From assembly GCA_046331625.1 (NCBI GenBank), contig JAXLQL010000009.1:276613-340612 (forward strand): 64,000 bases of DNA, in the 5' to 3' direction. Of the stretch, positions 18,019-28,000 are shown in pieces. Positions within the stretch are counted from its first letter, which is position 1. Every line of letters starts with the position of its first letter. The position numbers and the translations under genes were made by a program. Below the pieces are notes generated by a model. The model was given only the letters and a program-made list of their open reading frames with translations, had not been told where the DNA came from and made no database searches. This stretch comes from JAXLQL01 sp046331625. GTDB lineage: Bacteria; Acidobacteriota; Terriglobia; Bryobacterales; Bryobacteraceae.

Positions 18019-18384
18019 ATGATCCGGATGCTCTTTCCATTGGCGGCCGCCGCGACTCTGCTCTCGGCAGCCGACAACGCCACCGTGAACGGGAAGTGGC
18101 AATTGCAGGTAAGTGCCGCCGGCCGGGAAAGTTCGCAGGAGTGCAGCTTCACGCAGAAGGACACGAACCTCACGGGCACCTGCAATACGCGGCGCGGTAC
18201 GGTGGAGTTCAACGGGAAGGTGGAAGGCAAGAAGGTCACCTTCACATACAAGACCGATTCCGAGGGCGGCCCGGTGACGGTGGTGTTTCGGGGCAATCTG
18301 GATTCCGCGACGAAGATGAGCGGAAGCGTCACAGCGGTTGAGTATGGTGTGGAAGGCGAGTTCAGCGGGACTCAGTCGAACTGA
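18019..18384 (+). CDS. Small secreted protein, calycin-like sheet predicted
   Basis: 121 residues. ATG 18019 follows GAGG closely; the next ATG (18028) is possible. A signal peptide (MIRMLFPLAAAATLLSAA) precedes a compact domain of alternating strands: NGKWQLQV, SSQECSFTQKDTNLTGTC, GTVEFNGKVEGKKVTFTY, and GPVTVVFRGNLDSATKMSGS. Two cysteines bracket the second hairpin and could form a disulfide in the periplasm. This pattern is common in small acidobacterial and myxobacterial exported proteins of unknown role, and resembles a lipocalin/calycin sheet. It converges with the kinase gene, the two stops being adjacent. Confidence 0.7.
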   Translation: MIRMLFPLAAAATLLSAADNATVNGKWQLQVSAAGRESSQECSFTQKDTNLTGTCNTRRGTVEFNGKVEGKKVTFTYKTDSEGGPVTVVFRGNLDSATKMSGSVTAVEYGVEGEFSGTQSN

Positions 18385-18385
18385 G

Positions 18386-21073
18386 TCACGGGCGGCCGAG
18401 GTTCCAGAGCCGGAGCAGGTCCTGACGTCCGCCGAACTGCTCGGGTGGATCGAAGCCGAGTTTCCTGGCGAGATCGAGGCTGTGCGCGGTCCACTTCGCG
18501 GATTCAGCGGCGTTGCCGAGTTTGCGCTCGGAGGCTCGCAATACCAACGCGCTTTGCAGGGTGAAGGTCCGCGCTAGGATCTCCTGGCTCTCTTCGTACA
18601 CCCGAATCGCGCTGGCCTTGGCGCTACCCCAGTCGCCAGTGGCGAGTTCGAGCGTGGCCACCGCGGCGCCGGTTTGCGCCTTGCCCCAGTGGTCGCTCGC
18701 CGAGGCTTTTGCCCGGCGGGCCCTCAGGTAGGCCAGACTCTCGCGCAGCTTGGCCGCATCGGTTGAGCAGGCGCGAAGAATGTGCCGATCGGGCTCGCGG
18801 CTCGGTGTCACCTGCGCGGCCTGCCGCGCCAGCGCCTCGGCTTGTTCGCACTGTCCGCGCCGCGACGCGATGAAGGCGCGCCCCAGAAGGACATGCCCCT
18901 CGAAGTTGTCGCGATCGACTCCGGGTGGATAAGATCGCTTCGCTACCTCGCCTTCGGCGATCCACTGTTCGGCCCGATCCAAGTGACCGAGTCCGGCTCT
19001 GGCATGGGCGGCCTGAAAGAGCACTCCCTGCAGGTTCGCCTTGCGGCCCAACACCGCCGCTTGTTCGAAGTATTCCGCCGACTTCACCAGATCCCGGTCC
19101 GCGTTCAGACCGCCCAGCCGCTGCAGGGCCATGGCCTCGTAAAGTCCGTTTCCGGTGCGTTTGGCCCTTTCGAGCGCCTCGCGGAAGACGGCCTCGGCAT
19201 CTTCCACGCGCCTCGTTCCGCTCAAGCATGTACCCCACTTGATCAGCATGAGAGGGAACGTCTCTTGACTGCCGGACTGGCGGAGCCAAGCCACGGCCGG
19301 CTCCATTACCGCCATCGCCTCGTCTGGACGGCGCAGTGTGTACAGCACCTCGCCGAGGCGCATTCTATTCTGCGCGAGAACGCCTGTGGCTTTGGCACGC
19401 TCGGCCAGGTCTACGGCTTCCTGCAGAATCGGTTCCGCCTGTTCGGGCCGCTTGAGGTACACGAAGGCGTAGCCCAGTTCGCCCAGCGCTTGCGCGGCGA
19501 CGATCGGCATCCCTTCGCGGCGAGCCTGATCGGCGGCTTCTCGCGCGATGCGAACGGCGCCGTCATAATCCCGCTTCGTTTCAGCCATCACCGCGGACCG
19601 GAATTTCGCGGTGAGGCTGTGATAGCGATTTCTAGTCTTCTCGCTCAACTCGAGGACGCGCGCGAGATCCCGCTGGTCAGACTCGGGATCGCCGAGCCGG
19701 GCTCCCGAGCGAGCCAGCAGCAGGTCTGAGAGGCCTTCGAGATTTCCGTTGCTCTGGTACGTTGTTTCAGCAGCCCGGAACTCCGCGATGGCTCGGTCAT
19801 GCTGGCGGATGCGCGTGAGCATGAGCCCGAGGCGAACGTGAGCGGCCGGATTGGCGGGATCGCCGCGCACCGCGGCTTCGAGCGTTCGCAGGGCTCCGTC
19901 GCGATCGCCGCCTTGTTCCATCGAGCGTGCCGAAGCCACTAGCGCGAATGTGCGGCTGGCGCCGGTGGTGACCTGCGACAGTCGCCGATATTGCTCCGCG
20001 GCCTGCTTGTGATCGCGGATGACGGCTGCCCGTGCCGCACGCAACGCAACGCGCTCGGCGGAGCCGAGGGTCCAACGCTGGTCGGCCGCGGCTGCAGCCT
20101 CGAGCACCACTTCACGCGCGCGCTCGGGCTGGTCGAGGTCCGCGTAGGCGGCGGCCAACAGGGCGCGGGCCGCGATGAACGAAGGATCGCGCGCCACCGC
20201 CTGTTCGAGCAGACGCGCGGCTCGCAGGGGCGCCGCTTCCGCCAAAGCTGCTTGGGCTTGCTCGTGGAGGGCGCGGGCATCGGGTGAGGGAACATGATCC
20301 CGTTGGAGCAATTTCCATCCGAGCAGGCCCGCGACTGCCGCGATCGCAGCCATGGCGGGAATGAACACGCGCCGCTGCGAGAGAACGAAGCCGGCGCTGG
20401 GCCGGCCGCGCTCGAGAGCCTGCTTGACCTGCTGCGCGCTTTGGAACCGGTCTTTTGGATCGGCGCGCAGGCAGCGATCGATCACTTCGTGCCACACGCG
20501 GGGGACGCCCACCGCCGCGAGCTTCGGAGTGCGGTGCGACTCGCGAGCTTTCTGCGCCGCCAGGCGGAACGGCGATCGCGCTCCGTGCGGCTTCTGGCCG
20601 GTGAGCATCTCGTACATCACGACGCCGAGCGCGTAGACGTCGGACGCCGGGCTCGACATGCCTTCTTCGAGTTGTTCGGGCGCCATGTAGGCCAGCGTGC
20701 CGATCACTTCGCCGTCGGCGGTGAGACTGCGGTCATGCGCGAGGCCGGCGGCGAGCCCGAAATCGATGATCACCGCGCGGCCCGCGGCGAGCAGGATGTT
20801 GCCGGGCTTGAGATCGCGATGGATGACGCCGGCGGCGTGCGCGGCAGCGAGCCCGTCGCAGACGGCGGCTACTACCCTCAAGGCTTCTTCGGCGCTCATT
20901 CGCCCACGCTGCTGGAGCCGCTCGGCGAGCGTGTCGCCTTCGAGCATCTCCATCACGCAGAAGCGCTCGCCCTCGTGTTCGGATAGGGCGAGGACGCGGC
21001 ACACGTTCGGATGATCGATCTTCTGCGCCATCCGCACCTCGCGGAGGAACCGCTTCGGCCTGACCGGCGTCAT
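18386..21073 (-). CDS. Ser/Thr protein kinase with TPR tail; N-lobe cut by a frameshift
   Basis: 895 residues stay open in this frame. From its ATG the protein starts inside the kinase N-lobe at the alpha-C helix (RFLREVRMAQKIDHPNVCRV) and has HRDLKPGN at 85-92, DFGLA at 104-108, GTLAYMAPEQL and SDVYALGVVMYEMLTGQKPH. The glycine loop and the VAIK lysine lie in the preceding frame (21074-21200), so the frame alone cannot bind ATP normally. After the kinase comes one membrane helix (FIPAMAAIAAVAGLLGWKLL, about 235-255), then some 600 residues of TPR. The ATG at 21073 overlaps the upstream stop as ATGA. Either the gene is broken, or the halves are made separately, or one base is missing in the assembly. 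Adjacent ECF-sigma and kinase-TPR genes are a usual acidobacterial pair. Confidence 0.7.
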   Translation of the reverse strand: MTPVRPKRFLREVRMAQKIDHPNVCRVLALSEHEGERFCVMEMLEGDTLAERLQQRGRMSAEEALRVVAAVCDGLAAAHAAGVIHRDLKPGNILLAAGRAVIIDFGLAAGLAHDRSLTADGEVIGTLAYMAPEQLEEGMSSPASDVYALGVVMYEMLTGQKPHGARSPFRLAAQKARESHRTPKLAAVGVPRVWHEVIDRCLRADPKDRFQSAQQVKQALERGRPSAGFVLSQRRVFIPAMAAIAAVAGLLGWKLLQRDHVPSPDARALHEQAQAALAEAAPLRAARLLEQAVARDPSFIAARALLAAAYADLDQPERAREVVLEAAAAADQRWTLGSAERVALRAARAAVIRDHKQAAEQYRRLSQVTTGASRTFALVASARSMEQGGDRDGALRTLEAAVRGDPANPAAHVRLGLMLTRIRQHDRAIAEFRAAETTYQSNGNLEGLSDLLLARSGARLGDPESDQRDLARVLELSEKTRNRYHSLTAKFRSAVMAETKRDYDGAVRIAREAADQARREGMPIVAAQALGELGYAFVYLKRPEQAEPILQEAVDLAERAKATGVLAQNRMRLGEVLYTLRRPDEAMAVMEPAVAWLRQSGSQETFPLMLIKWGTCLSGTRRVEDAEAVFREALERAKRTGNGLYEAMALQRLGGLNADRDLVKSAEYFEQAAVLGRKANLQGVLFQAAHARAGLGHLDRAEQWIAEGEVAKRSYPPGVDRDNFEGHVLLGRAFIASRRGQCEQAEALARQAAQVTPSREPDRHILRACSTDAAKLRESLAYLRARRAKASASDHWGKAQTGAAVATLELATGDWGSAKASAIRVYEESQEILARTFTLQSALVLRASERKLGNAAESAKWTAHSLDLARKLGFDPPEQFGGRQDLLRLWNLGRP

Positions 21074-21452
21074 GAAGGGCGAATTGTTTTAATCGCGACT
21101 GGCTGATTGTGTTCGAGATCGGTGGCGCGGTAGACCTCGCCCATGCCGCCTCCGCCGATCCGTTTGCCGATCCGGTAACGGCTCGCGAGGATTTCGCCTT
21201 CGCGGTGGCGTTCGAATCGAGGGCGGTGACGGAGAGCCCGGTCGAGGAACTTCGGCCTGCGGCGACGGGCGGCTTTTCGTCGACGCAGGCCGTCTTCGGA
21301 GTGGAGCGCGAGCAGATCTTCTACCTGGCGTGACCAACTCCGCGTCACCGTTGCAGCGCTCGCGCACGAGGCCGGCGCGGGCAGGCGGAAGCGCGTCGAG
21401 CGCGTCGGAGAAGATCTCCTTGGCGGCGCCAGCAGGCGGGGTCTTGCACCAT
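21074..21452 (-). pseudogene. Frameshifted N-terminal part of the Ser/Thr kinase
   Basis: Pieces of the usual N-terminus are recognisable in different frames: from ATG 21452, MVQDPACWRR; then KEIFSDALDALPPARAGLVR and RCNGDAELVT; then QVEDLLALHSEDG; then VDEKPPVAAG; and finally GEILASRYRIGKRIGGGGMG with VYRATDLEHNQPVAIKTIRP. The last piece holds the glycine-rich loop and the ATP-binding lysine. Joining them to the frame at 18386-21073 needs about five one- or two-base shifts in under 400 bp. The order of pieces is exactly that of an intact kinase, so this is decay in place or a bad patch of sequence, not a chance ORF. Confidence 0.65.
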
Positions 21453-22003
21453 CACGCCCTCGCCCGCAACTGCCATTCGAAACCAGACGCGCGCGAATTC
21501 CCAGTCGCGCTTCACGGTCTTGGCGGAAACCGACAGCGTGTTCGCGGCCTCTTCGATGCTGAGTCCCGCGAAGAAACGCGGCTTCGACTTCACCTGAACG
21601 CCCGCTCGTCGATTCCGGCCAAGCAGTCAAGGGCTTCATCAATCTCGATCATCCGCGCCGGATCCCGTTGGGCGACAACCAGCAGGTCATCCGGGTGAGC
21701 TGCACGGTATCCCCGCGTTTGGCAGCGTTGCGAGCGCGGGCGTGTTCGGCGAGGATCTGCCGCATCGCGCCCAGCGGAACTGAAGAAGTGGGCTTTGCTC
21801 TGCCAACTGACGGGGCGGCCGCCGGTGAGGCGGAGGGTAAGCTTCGGCGACGAGGGCGGTGGGTTGGAGCGTGTGATGCGCCACGTTCGCCATGCACGCG
21901 CCCGCGATCTGCTGGCGCAACTCAGGTGAAATTCAGGCGGGCAGCGAACGGACCGGCCATCCCCGGCTCCGGCATTTTCCAACAGTTGTGTGATATCGCT
22001 CAC
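21453..22003 (-). pseudogene. Decayed ECF sigma-70 factor gene
   Basis: Reading from GTG 22003 gives MSDITQLLENAGAGDGRSV, the standard opening of acidobacterial ECF-type sigma factors. Later parts appear in order but in changing frames: ELRQQIAGACMANVAHHTLQ then PTALVAEAY, LRLTGGRPVSWQSKAHFFSS, AMRQILAEHARARNAAKRGD, DLLVVAQRDPARMIEIDEAL, and RFFAGLSIEEAANTLSVSAK with TVKRDWEFARVW, the region-4 helix-turn-helix. At least five shifts plus a small loss in region 2 separate them, so no functional sigma factor can be made. In related genomes such a gene is followed by a kinase-TPR gene exactly as here, so the whole regulatory pair seems to be decaying. Confidence 0.75.
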
Positions 22004-22012
22004 AGCGCCCGT

Positions 22013-25000
22013 ATGGTACTGGCTACGAGTGTAACCCAGTACTGTCGCCGTGGCTGGGCCGAGCGAGTGACGTTAACAAATCTTAATGTCCCCGCGCAGG
22101 CGTTGGGCTCGCACGAAGGGCGTGAGGAGATTTCGGACTCTTACTGTTCTCATGCGCTGCGTTCCCGAGCAGCTTCAGTACGCCAGGTGACGCCGCCCCT
22201 CTTCTTTGTGGATAATCGGGGGCAAACTCCGGGTAGGGCCGCGTACCTCCTCCACGGGAGCGACAAGTCGTTCGCGTTCGGCAAGGCGGGCGTGACGATC
22301 GAGTTACATCGGCCCAAGGGCGGCGCGGCTCCGCGGATGCGCGACGACTTGCACCGGCTCCCCGAGCCCGTGGAGTACGAGGCCGCGCGGTTGTCGCTCG
22401 ATTTTGTGGGAGCGAATCCGGATGTGGAGATCATCGGCGAGAGCAAGCTGAAGGGCGTGGTGAATTACCACGTCGGTGATCCGGCGGGTCACCATGCGGG
22501 CGTGCCGACCTACGCGAGCATCCGCTATCGCAACCTTTGGCCGGGCATCGACTTGGTCTACTCGGGCGAGCCGCAACGGTTGAAGTATGAGCTGCGGGTA
22601 GCGCCCGGCGCCGATCCGCGCGTGATTCGATTCCGGTACCGCGGGGCGGATCCGAGCGTGACCGCGGGCGGGCAGCTTTCGATGAAGACGGCGGCGGGCG
22701 ATTTCACGGATGAGAGGCCGGTGTCGTTCCAAGGGTCGCGGCGAGTGGCGACGGCGTGGCAGACGTGGGGGGATGGGGAGGCGGGGTTCGAGGTCGGGGA
22801 ATACGATCGGGGGCGGGAGTTGGTGATTGATCCGGCGATATTGGTGAGGTCGTATGTGTTTGGCGTGACGGGTACGCACCAAGGAAATCGCCTGGCTACG
22901 GACGCGTCAGGAAACGTCTACGTCGGAGGTGTGGCCGATTCGGCTTTTACCGGTCTCACTGCGACCAATTCCCCTACGGGCCTGATGGACGGATTTGTCG
23001 CCAAATTCGACTCTGCCGGTGTCCTCAACTACGTGACCCTTGTCGGCGGCGCCTACGACGAGACGCTCAATGGTATCGCCGCTGATAGTCAGGGTTTCGC
23101 CTACGTTACCGGAGCCACGCGTTCCTCTAACTTCCCCATCGTTTCGGGATTCGGTTCGCTGAGCGGTGGATCGAACGCATATCTTACGAAGCTGAGTCCT
23201 TCTGGAGCTATCGTCAGCTCCAGCCAGTTCGGGAGCTCATCCACCGACGAGGGAGTTTCCGTCGCGGTGGACAATCTCGGCAATGCTTATGTGGTTGGCA
23301 GTACCGATGGTGCGTTTCCGGTCACCCAAGGCTCTACTTCGAACGGCAAGACCGACGTCTTTCTGGCGATCGTTGCGACGAGCGGGACCGCGAGTATCTC
23401 CAACGCGATCGTGTTCGGAGGTTCCGAGCCGGATTCTCCGTCGTCGGTGACGCTCGATAATGGTGGCAACATCTACGTCGGGGGCTTCACACGCTCGCTG
23501 AACTTCCCAGCGACGCTCGGGGCTTTCAGCGGCGGGAGCGCGAGCAGCAGCGGTTTCGTGGCCAAGTTCGCGGCATCTCCTTTTGGGACGCCGGTATTCG
23601 CAACCGTGCTAACCGGGAGTCCCGGCAACTATACCGTTGTCCACGCCGCGGCGCCAGATTCCGCCGGAAACGTTTTTGTGGCCGGTCACGCGGAGTACGA
23701 TCTCGGACTGCCAGTCAACCCAGGTTTCAGCTTTGCCTCTGGCAACAGAAGCGGGATGTTGATCAAACTGGATCCCGCAGGAACGCCGCTCTGGGCGGAC
23801 TATCTCAGCACCACGGCTTTCAGTGACGCGTACAACCTCGCACTAGACGCGCAGGGGCGGCCACACTTGACCGGCGAATTCGCCGCCCAGGTCTTTCGTT
23901 CCATCGCCTCCCAGGCCGGCCAGACGGACGGGTTCTTCCTTCGCCTGAGTACCGATGGTAAGACCGTGGAGTGCGCTCAGGGACTCGGCGGATCCGCTAT
24001 TGATTGGGGCGGTGGGATCGGAGTCACTCCTGCGGGAAACGTATGGGTGGCTGGTACGACGACATCGGCTGCCTTTCCTTTGGTGGCAGCCAGCCCTGGA
24101 CTCGATGCTCAGTCCGTCGCGCGAAATGTGTTTTTGGCGGAGATCAGTTGCACTCTCGATTGTGTCGGAGTGCCCTCGGGCCTTTCCGCTTGGTGGCAAC
24201 TCGAATCCGGGCCAGGTTCCACGCTAGAGGTGGTCACCAACACCAGTTCGACCGTGGTCTTCACGGGCGCGGGCGCGCCGTCATTCCCTCCGGGCGTGGT
24301 CGGCCACTCGCTTCTGTTCAACGCCAATACCTATGTCCAGCACACGGGGACCAACGCAGACTTTGGCACGGGCGACTTCAGCATCGATTTCTGGCTTCGC
24401 TTGACCAGTTCCCCGGAACCCGGGAACTTCAGAACCATTCTCGAGAAGAGAGCAGGCAACAACGGATATCGGGTCTACACCAATGGCCTTTCGTTGGGTC
24501 TGGAGCTCTCCGACGGCAGCAGTACCGGTTCCTACACCGTCAACATTCCTCCGCTCATCGGATCATGGCACTTCATTGCCGTCACGGTCCGGCGGAATTC
24601 GCCGGTGGGTGTCCGATTCTACCTGGACGGCGTTGCGATTGGTACTCCCGGCAACCCGGCTGCACAAGCAGGAACCCTGTCAAACACCGGTCCGTTCCGT
24701 CTTGGAGCGAGGAGCGCCGCCGCGGCTCCGGACTTCATCGGAGGTCTCGACGAAGTGGAACTGTTTCAACGCGAGTTGACCGTGCAAGAAGTCCTCGCAT
24801 TGTTCAATGCACGCTCGGCCGGCAAGTGTGTAACCGTCAACTGTCCGGACCTCACGAGCCAGGTGCGGGCGACGCTTTCCGGAACGCAACTTACCGTCAA
24901 CACCACTCTCATCAACAAGGGCGGTGCGCCGGTTTCCTCCTTCCAGTACGAAGTGTTTCTTGCTTCCGATGCGGCCTGTACAGCGAACGTCCAGTCGCTT

Positions 25001-28000
25001 GGAACCTATTCCTACTCGGCAACCCTGCAGCCGGGACAGAGCGCTCCCGTTACGAACGTCATCAGCCTGGCAACAACGCCCGGCAGCTACTTCGTTTGTA
25101 CGCGTACCGATCCTTTCAACCGCGTGAAGGAGTGCGTGGAAACGGATCCGCTCCCCAGCAGTCCCATCGTCGTAAGCCCCGCCTGCTCGAACCCGGACTT
25201 CGCGGTAACTTCCGTCATCGTTTCTCCCAGTTCCCTTTCGGCTGGCAGCGCCGGAACCGTCGCAGTGACGGTGGTCAACAATGGGGGGGCGTACATAGGG
25301 ACCAACGTGGTGATCAAGATCTACACCGCGCCCTCGCCGACATCCACCAATCGAGTGCTTGTTGGAACTCTGACGCTGCCCGGGATGACGGCAGGTGGCA
25401 CCGTGATCTTACAACTAGCCTTCATCGCTCCAGCCGTAGGCTTTACGACCGGTGCGAGCCAGGCTGTTTATTTCATAGCTGAGGTGGACGCCGGCAATGT
25501 CGTGAGCGAGTGCGACGAAACCAACAACACGGGCTCGCAGGGGCCGATCGTGATCAGGCCTGGGCCGATCTCGGGCGGCCACTGGACGGATCCCATCTTC
25601 CAGCCGGTTTTCGATCCGTCGCTGCCTCCCTACGAAAAAGGCCCGGGCGACTCAAATTTCTGCAACATTCTCGCCGTGCAGATTCCACGCTCTGCTGACG
25701 TGGATGTGTATGTCGCCCTCGGGCGTCCGGTCGGGCGCAAGATCAAGCTCCGCGATGACCTGGATGGTAAACCTGGAGTCACTGGCGAAATCACCCCGGA
25801 CATGATCGACCACGACTACCGCGCCACGGGTCCGGACTCGCTCAAAAAGATTCGCTTCGCGTTCCCAGCGGATCTGCCCGCCGAGCGGCGGCAGGTCTAT
25901 GTGGCGTACGTGGTGAAGTCCGCAAGCGAGCCGGGTGAGGTGACGTTCGACTTCTCGAGTTGCAACGCCACCGATCCAGCATGTGCGAACACACCAACGG
26001 ACCAATCGGCTCAGTACAAGTTCGACACGGTCACCGATCCGATCAAAGACTCCGCCGGCAATGCTGACGGCGCGATCGCCACGCCGGACGATCCATTCCT
26101 GAAGAGCACCTACACCTTGGGCGGCAAGATCGACCCCGCCACTCGCGGCTCGGACCCCGCTGCCTACTTCAGCAAAGCGAACGGTGCGGCCATCAAACTC
26201 GGCCAAAACACGCTGTTCGATTCCGTCAAGGGCAAGGATTTGACCTTCTTTGCGTACGTGAAGCTCGATCCCAACGACCCCATCAACTTCGTGAACACGA
26301 TCTTCAGCTTTTCTGGCGCGAGCAAATCCGATCCATCGAAGACCGACGTCGGGTACTACTTCTACCTTCGCAACGATTCGGGTGGACCTTTCCCGAATCT
26401 TGCCGTCAAGCATCCCACCGGGTTCCTTCGTGAGCGGACCAACAGCGTCAACTTACCCGTGCCGCGCGACAACGCGTGGCACTGCGTGGGGCTTCGTATC
26501 TCGAATGACGGCGCCACGCTCCAGTACACCTTTTTCGTCGACGGGAAAACCGGATCGGACCAGATCACAGAGACGCCCATGACGCTCGACCCGAATGGCG
26601 ATGCGTGGATCGGGTTCGAGCCAGGGCCCACCAATGCTTCGCAAGGCAGGAATTTCCTCGGCTACATGGACGAGTTCCAGGTTTTCAGTCGCGCGTTGAG
26701 CGACGACGAGATGAAGGCCCTTTGCGGCACGTGCGCGCAGGCGCCCATTCAAGTGACGCTCGATACCAACCCGGCATTCTCCAACATCGCGCCGCTGGTA
26801 ATCGACGACCAGACTCCGCCAGCGAGCACGACCAACGGCACCGGCACTGCGACCGCGCCGGTCACTCCAGGCGACTCCGTGCTGCTCAGCGCGCCCAACT
26901 CGTGGAACGACAACGGCACGTACTACCTGCTCACCGGATATTCGCCTGGCGGTCCGAACGTGACGCCAACGGCCTCTGCTAAGTACACGGCGAATTACAA
27001 GACGCTCTGCTACGTGGTCGCAGTCACCTGGACTCCGCCCAACGGCGGCACCGTGGCGATCGCCCCTCCGAACGGTGGATACACATCCTATGGTGCGCCG
27101 GCGAACTGCTACGAACCCGGAGCTGTGCTCACCATCATCTCCACTCCCGCATCGGGATTCACCACCGGAACACCAACCGCGACCGGGAGTGTCACGATCG
27201 TGAATGGCAGGCCGACGGTCAACGGTCCCGGCACCATCACAGTTCCGTTCACTTCGAGCAGTTCCACGGGCAACGTCACGGTGAACACGAATCCCGCCAA
27301 CATCGGCGCGACTGTTGGCCTGACGGGCTCCGGAACCGCTGCGAACACCTACTCGACCTCGACGTTCACTGCCGGCGCGGGCACGGTCACGGTCACACCC
27401 ACCTCGATCACCAACACCGCGGGTGACACGCGGTACGATTTCGCGAACTGGTCGCAAGGCGGTACGCCGAACGCGGCATGGACCAACGCGTCGCAAGGCG
27501 TTACGATCCCGAGCGGAGGCGCTACCTACACTGCGAACTTCGATACTCTCTACAAGCTCACGGTCACCGTCACCGGGAACTGTAGTGCGACAACTCCGAC
27601 GGGATTCTACCGGGCCGCGCCGACGCTGTCGGTGGGCGTGATCCCGCCGGCTCCGTCTCCTGGGGATCCGTTGGACGTCGCAGGCATCTTCTTCAAGAGC
27701 ATGGTATTCACCCCATCCTCCGGACCGAATGCGGGGGTTGCGCAGACCTTCACGAGCTATGCGAGTCTGCCAGCATCGGTTCCGTGGAACGCTCCAGGAA
27801 CGCTCGTCATTACCTGCCGTACGCCGGTTCAGATCCCGCTCGAGGTGAACACGAACCCCGCGAACATTGACGCAACAGTCGGCTTCGGCAACTCGACCGC
27901 GCTCAACGTCTTCACCTCATCGCAGTTCACCGACAGCAATCTCTTCGGACTGACCGCATCACAGACCGCGACCAAGAACGGAACCGTCTACCAGTTCCAG

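Noticed and set aside
18782..19729. Frame antisense to the kinase TPR region
   Set aside because: Mirror of regular TPR codons; no function-like motif.
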